Assembly: GCA_050331575.1 (NCBI GenBank)
Contig: JBHJGS010000014.1
Coordinates: 1-64,000, forward strand
Source of the DNA: JBHJGS01 sp050331575
GTDB taxonomy: Bacteria; Pseudomonadota; Alphaproteobacteria; Sphingomonadales; Rhodothalassiaceae
Reading direction: 5' to 3'
DNA: 64,000 nucleotides
Under the pieces are notes generated by a model. That model did no database searches and was not told the origin of the DNA. It was given only the letters and a program-made list of their open reading frames with translations. Both the position numbers and the translations under genes were made by a program. Below are positions 63,562-64,000 of the stretch, piece by piece. Each line of letters begins with the position of its first letter. Positions within the stretch are counted from its first letter, which is position 1.

Positions 63562-64000
63562 ATGACCGACACTGACCCGAAACCTTTGATGGACCGGCTG
63601 CTGGCACAAGTCGCCCGCGCCGGCGCCGACGCCGCCGATCTCCTCTATGTTCGCCAAACCGCCGACAGCGCGCAGGTGCGCCTGGGCGAGGTGGAAAATA
63701 CCGAACGGGCGCAGTCTGAAGAGCTTGGCCTGCGCGTGCTGGTGGGCCGACGCCAGGCCGCCATCGCCACGTCCCGCATGGACGACGCCTCCCTGGACGA
63801 TGCCGCCGACCGCGCTGTCGCCATGGCCAAGGCCGCGCCGGAAGACCCCTATACCGGCCTGGCCGATCGCCCCGGCCCCGCGCCGTCGGCGAGGCTGGAT
63901 CTGGACGATGGCGGTGATTGGCAGGCCGCGGATCTGACCGAGGCGGCGCGGGTGGCTGAGGCGGCCGCCCGCGCGGTGCCCGGCGTGACCAATTCCGAAG
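63562..64000 (+). CDS. pmbA: Metalloprotease subunit TldE/PmbA, 3' end beyond window
   Basis: ATG 63562 opens a frame with no stop before the window edge. The N-terminal part matches PmbA: LLAQVARAGADAADLLYVRQTADSAQVRLGEVENTERAQSEELGLRVLVG. The rest, including SRMDDASLDDAADRAVAMAKAAPEDP, is also typical. It pairs with TldD (encoded at 31740-33149) as a zinc-dependent protease; TldE itself lacks the zinc site. Only about 146 residues of roughly 450 are visible. The preceding 195 bases hold no gene I can support. Confidence 0.85.
   Translation, partial: MTDTDPKPLMDRLLAQVARAGADAADLLYVRQTADSAQVRLGEVENTERAQSEELGLRVLVGRRQAAIATSRMDDASLDDAADRAVAMAKAAPEDPYTGLADRPGPAPSARLDLDDGGDWQAADLTEAARVAEAAARAVPGVTNSE

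Overview
The window is a high-GC chromosomal segment of an alphaproteobacterium. The best pointers are a DivL-type kinase with Tyr in place of the phospho-accepting His, a CcrM-type GANTC methyltransferase next to rnhB, alphaproteobacterial AddAB, a coxB-coxA-ctaB-coxF-ctaG-coxC-DUF983-surf1 cytochrome oxidase operon, a FlaEY-like protein and an M16 processing peptidase. I cannot place it to order. Nearly all genes are intact, tightly packed and often overlap by 1-4 bases.

Layout. 1-1.3 kb: a less GC-rich remnant with a 5'-truncated tyrosine integrase beside tRNA-Phe. 1.6-4.3 kb: an operon of a short-chain dehydrogenase and the two subunits of a thiamine-diphosphate E1 dehydrogenase. 4.3-8.1 kb: an EAL phosphodiesterase, a CPBP protease gene that has lost its 3' half, and two tandem secreted paralogues, one cut at its C-terminus and one frameshifted in a run of nine C. 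8.1-10 kb: yggT-folD-marC. 10-14.3 kb: a secreted OB-fold-like protein, a FlaEY-like propeller protein and a DUF6491 protein. 14.3-25.2 kb: a long minus-strand operon divL-tsaE-amgK-murU-addB-addA, joining cell-cycle signalling, tRNA modification, peptidoglycan recycling and recombination. 25.3-31.7 kb: a very large BNR/sortilin-like secreted protein, a REP-rich spacer, a dicarboxylate/amino-acid symporter, queC and queE. 31.7-33.1 kb: tldD. 33.4-40.9 kb: the aa3-type oxidase operon and an M16 peptidase.

41-46.3 kb: a LOV-domain histidine kinase, AlgH/YqgE, a DsbD-N-like periplasmic protein, a peroxiredoxin, dapD and dapE. 46.3-50.7 kb: an MFS exporter divergent from a four-gene coupled cassette (methyltransferase, atypical CDP-alcohol phosphatidyltransferase, PlsC-like acyltransferase, CdsA-like cytidylyltransferase). 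This cassette looks like a self-contained accessory phospholipid pathway and is the most promising uncharacterised system here. 50.7-57.1 kb: a quinone oxidoreductase, a PA0069-type radical SAM protein, a 40-residue basic ORF, rnhB, ccrM and recQ. 57.2-62.4 kb: DUF998 membrane protein, pirin, an extraordinary poly-C/poly-G spacer, lpd and ubiD. 62.5-64 kb: three small unknown genes and the start of pmbA/tldE, which runs off the window; its partner tldD lies at 31.7 kb.

All calls come from reading the sequence and remembered family signatures. No database search was run.
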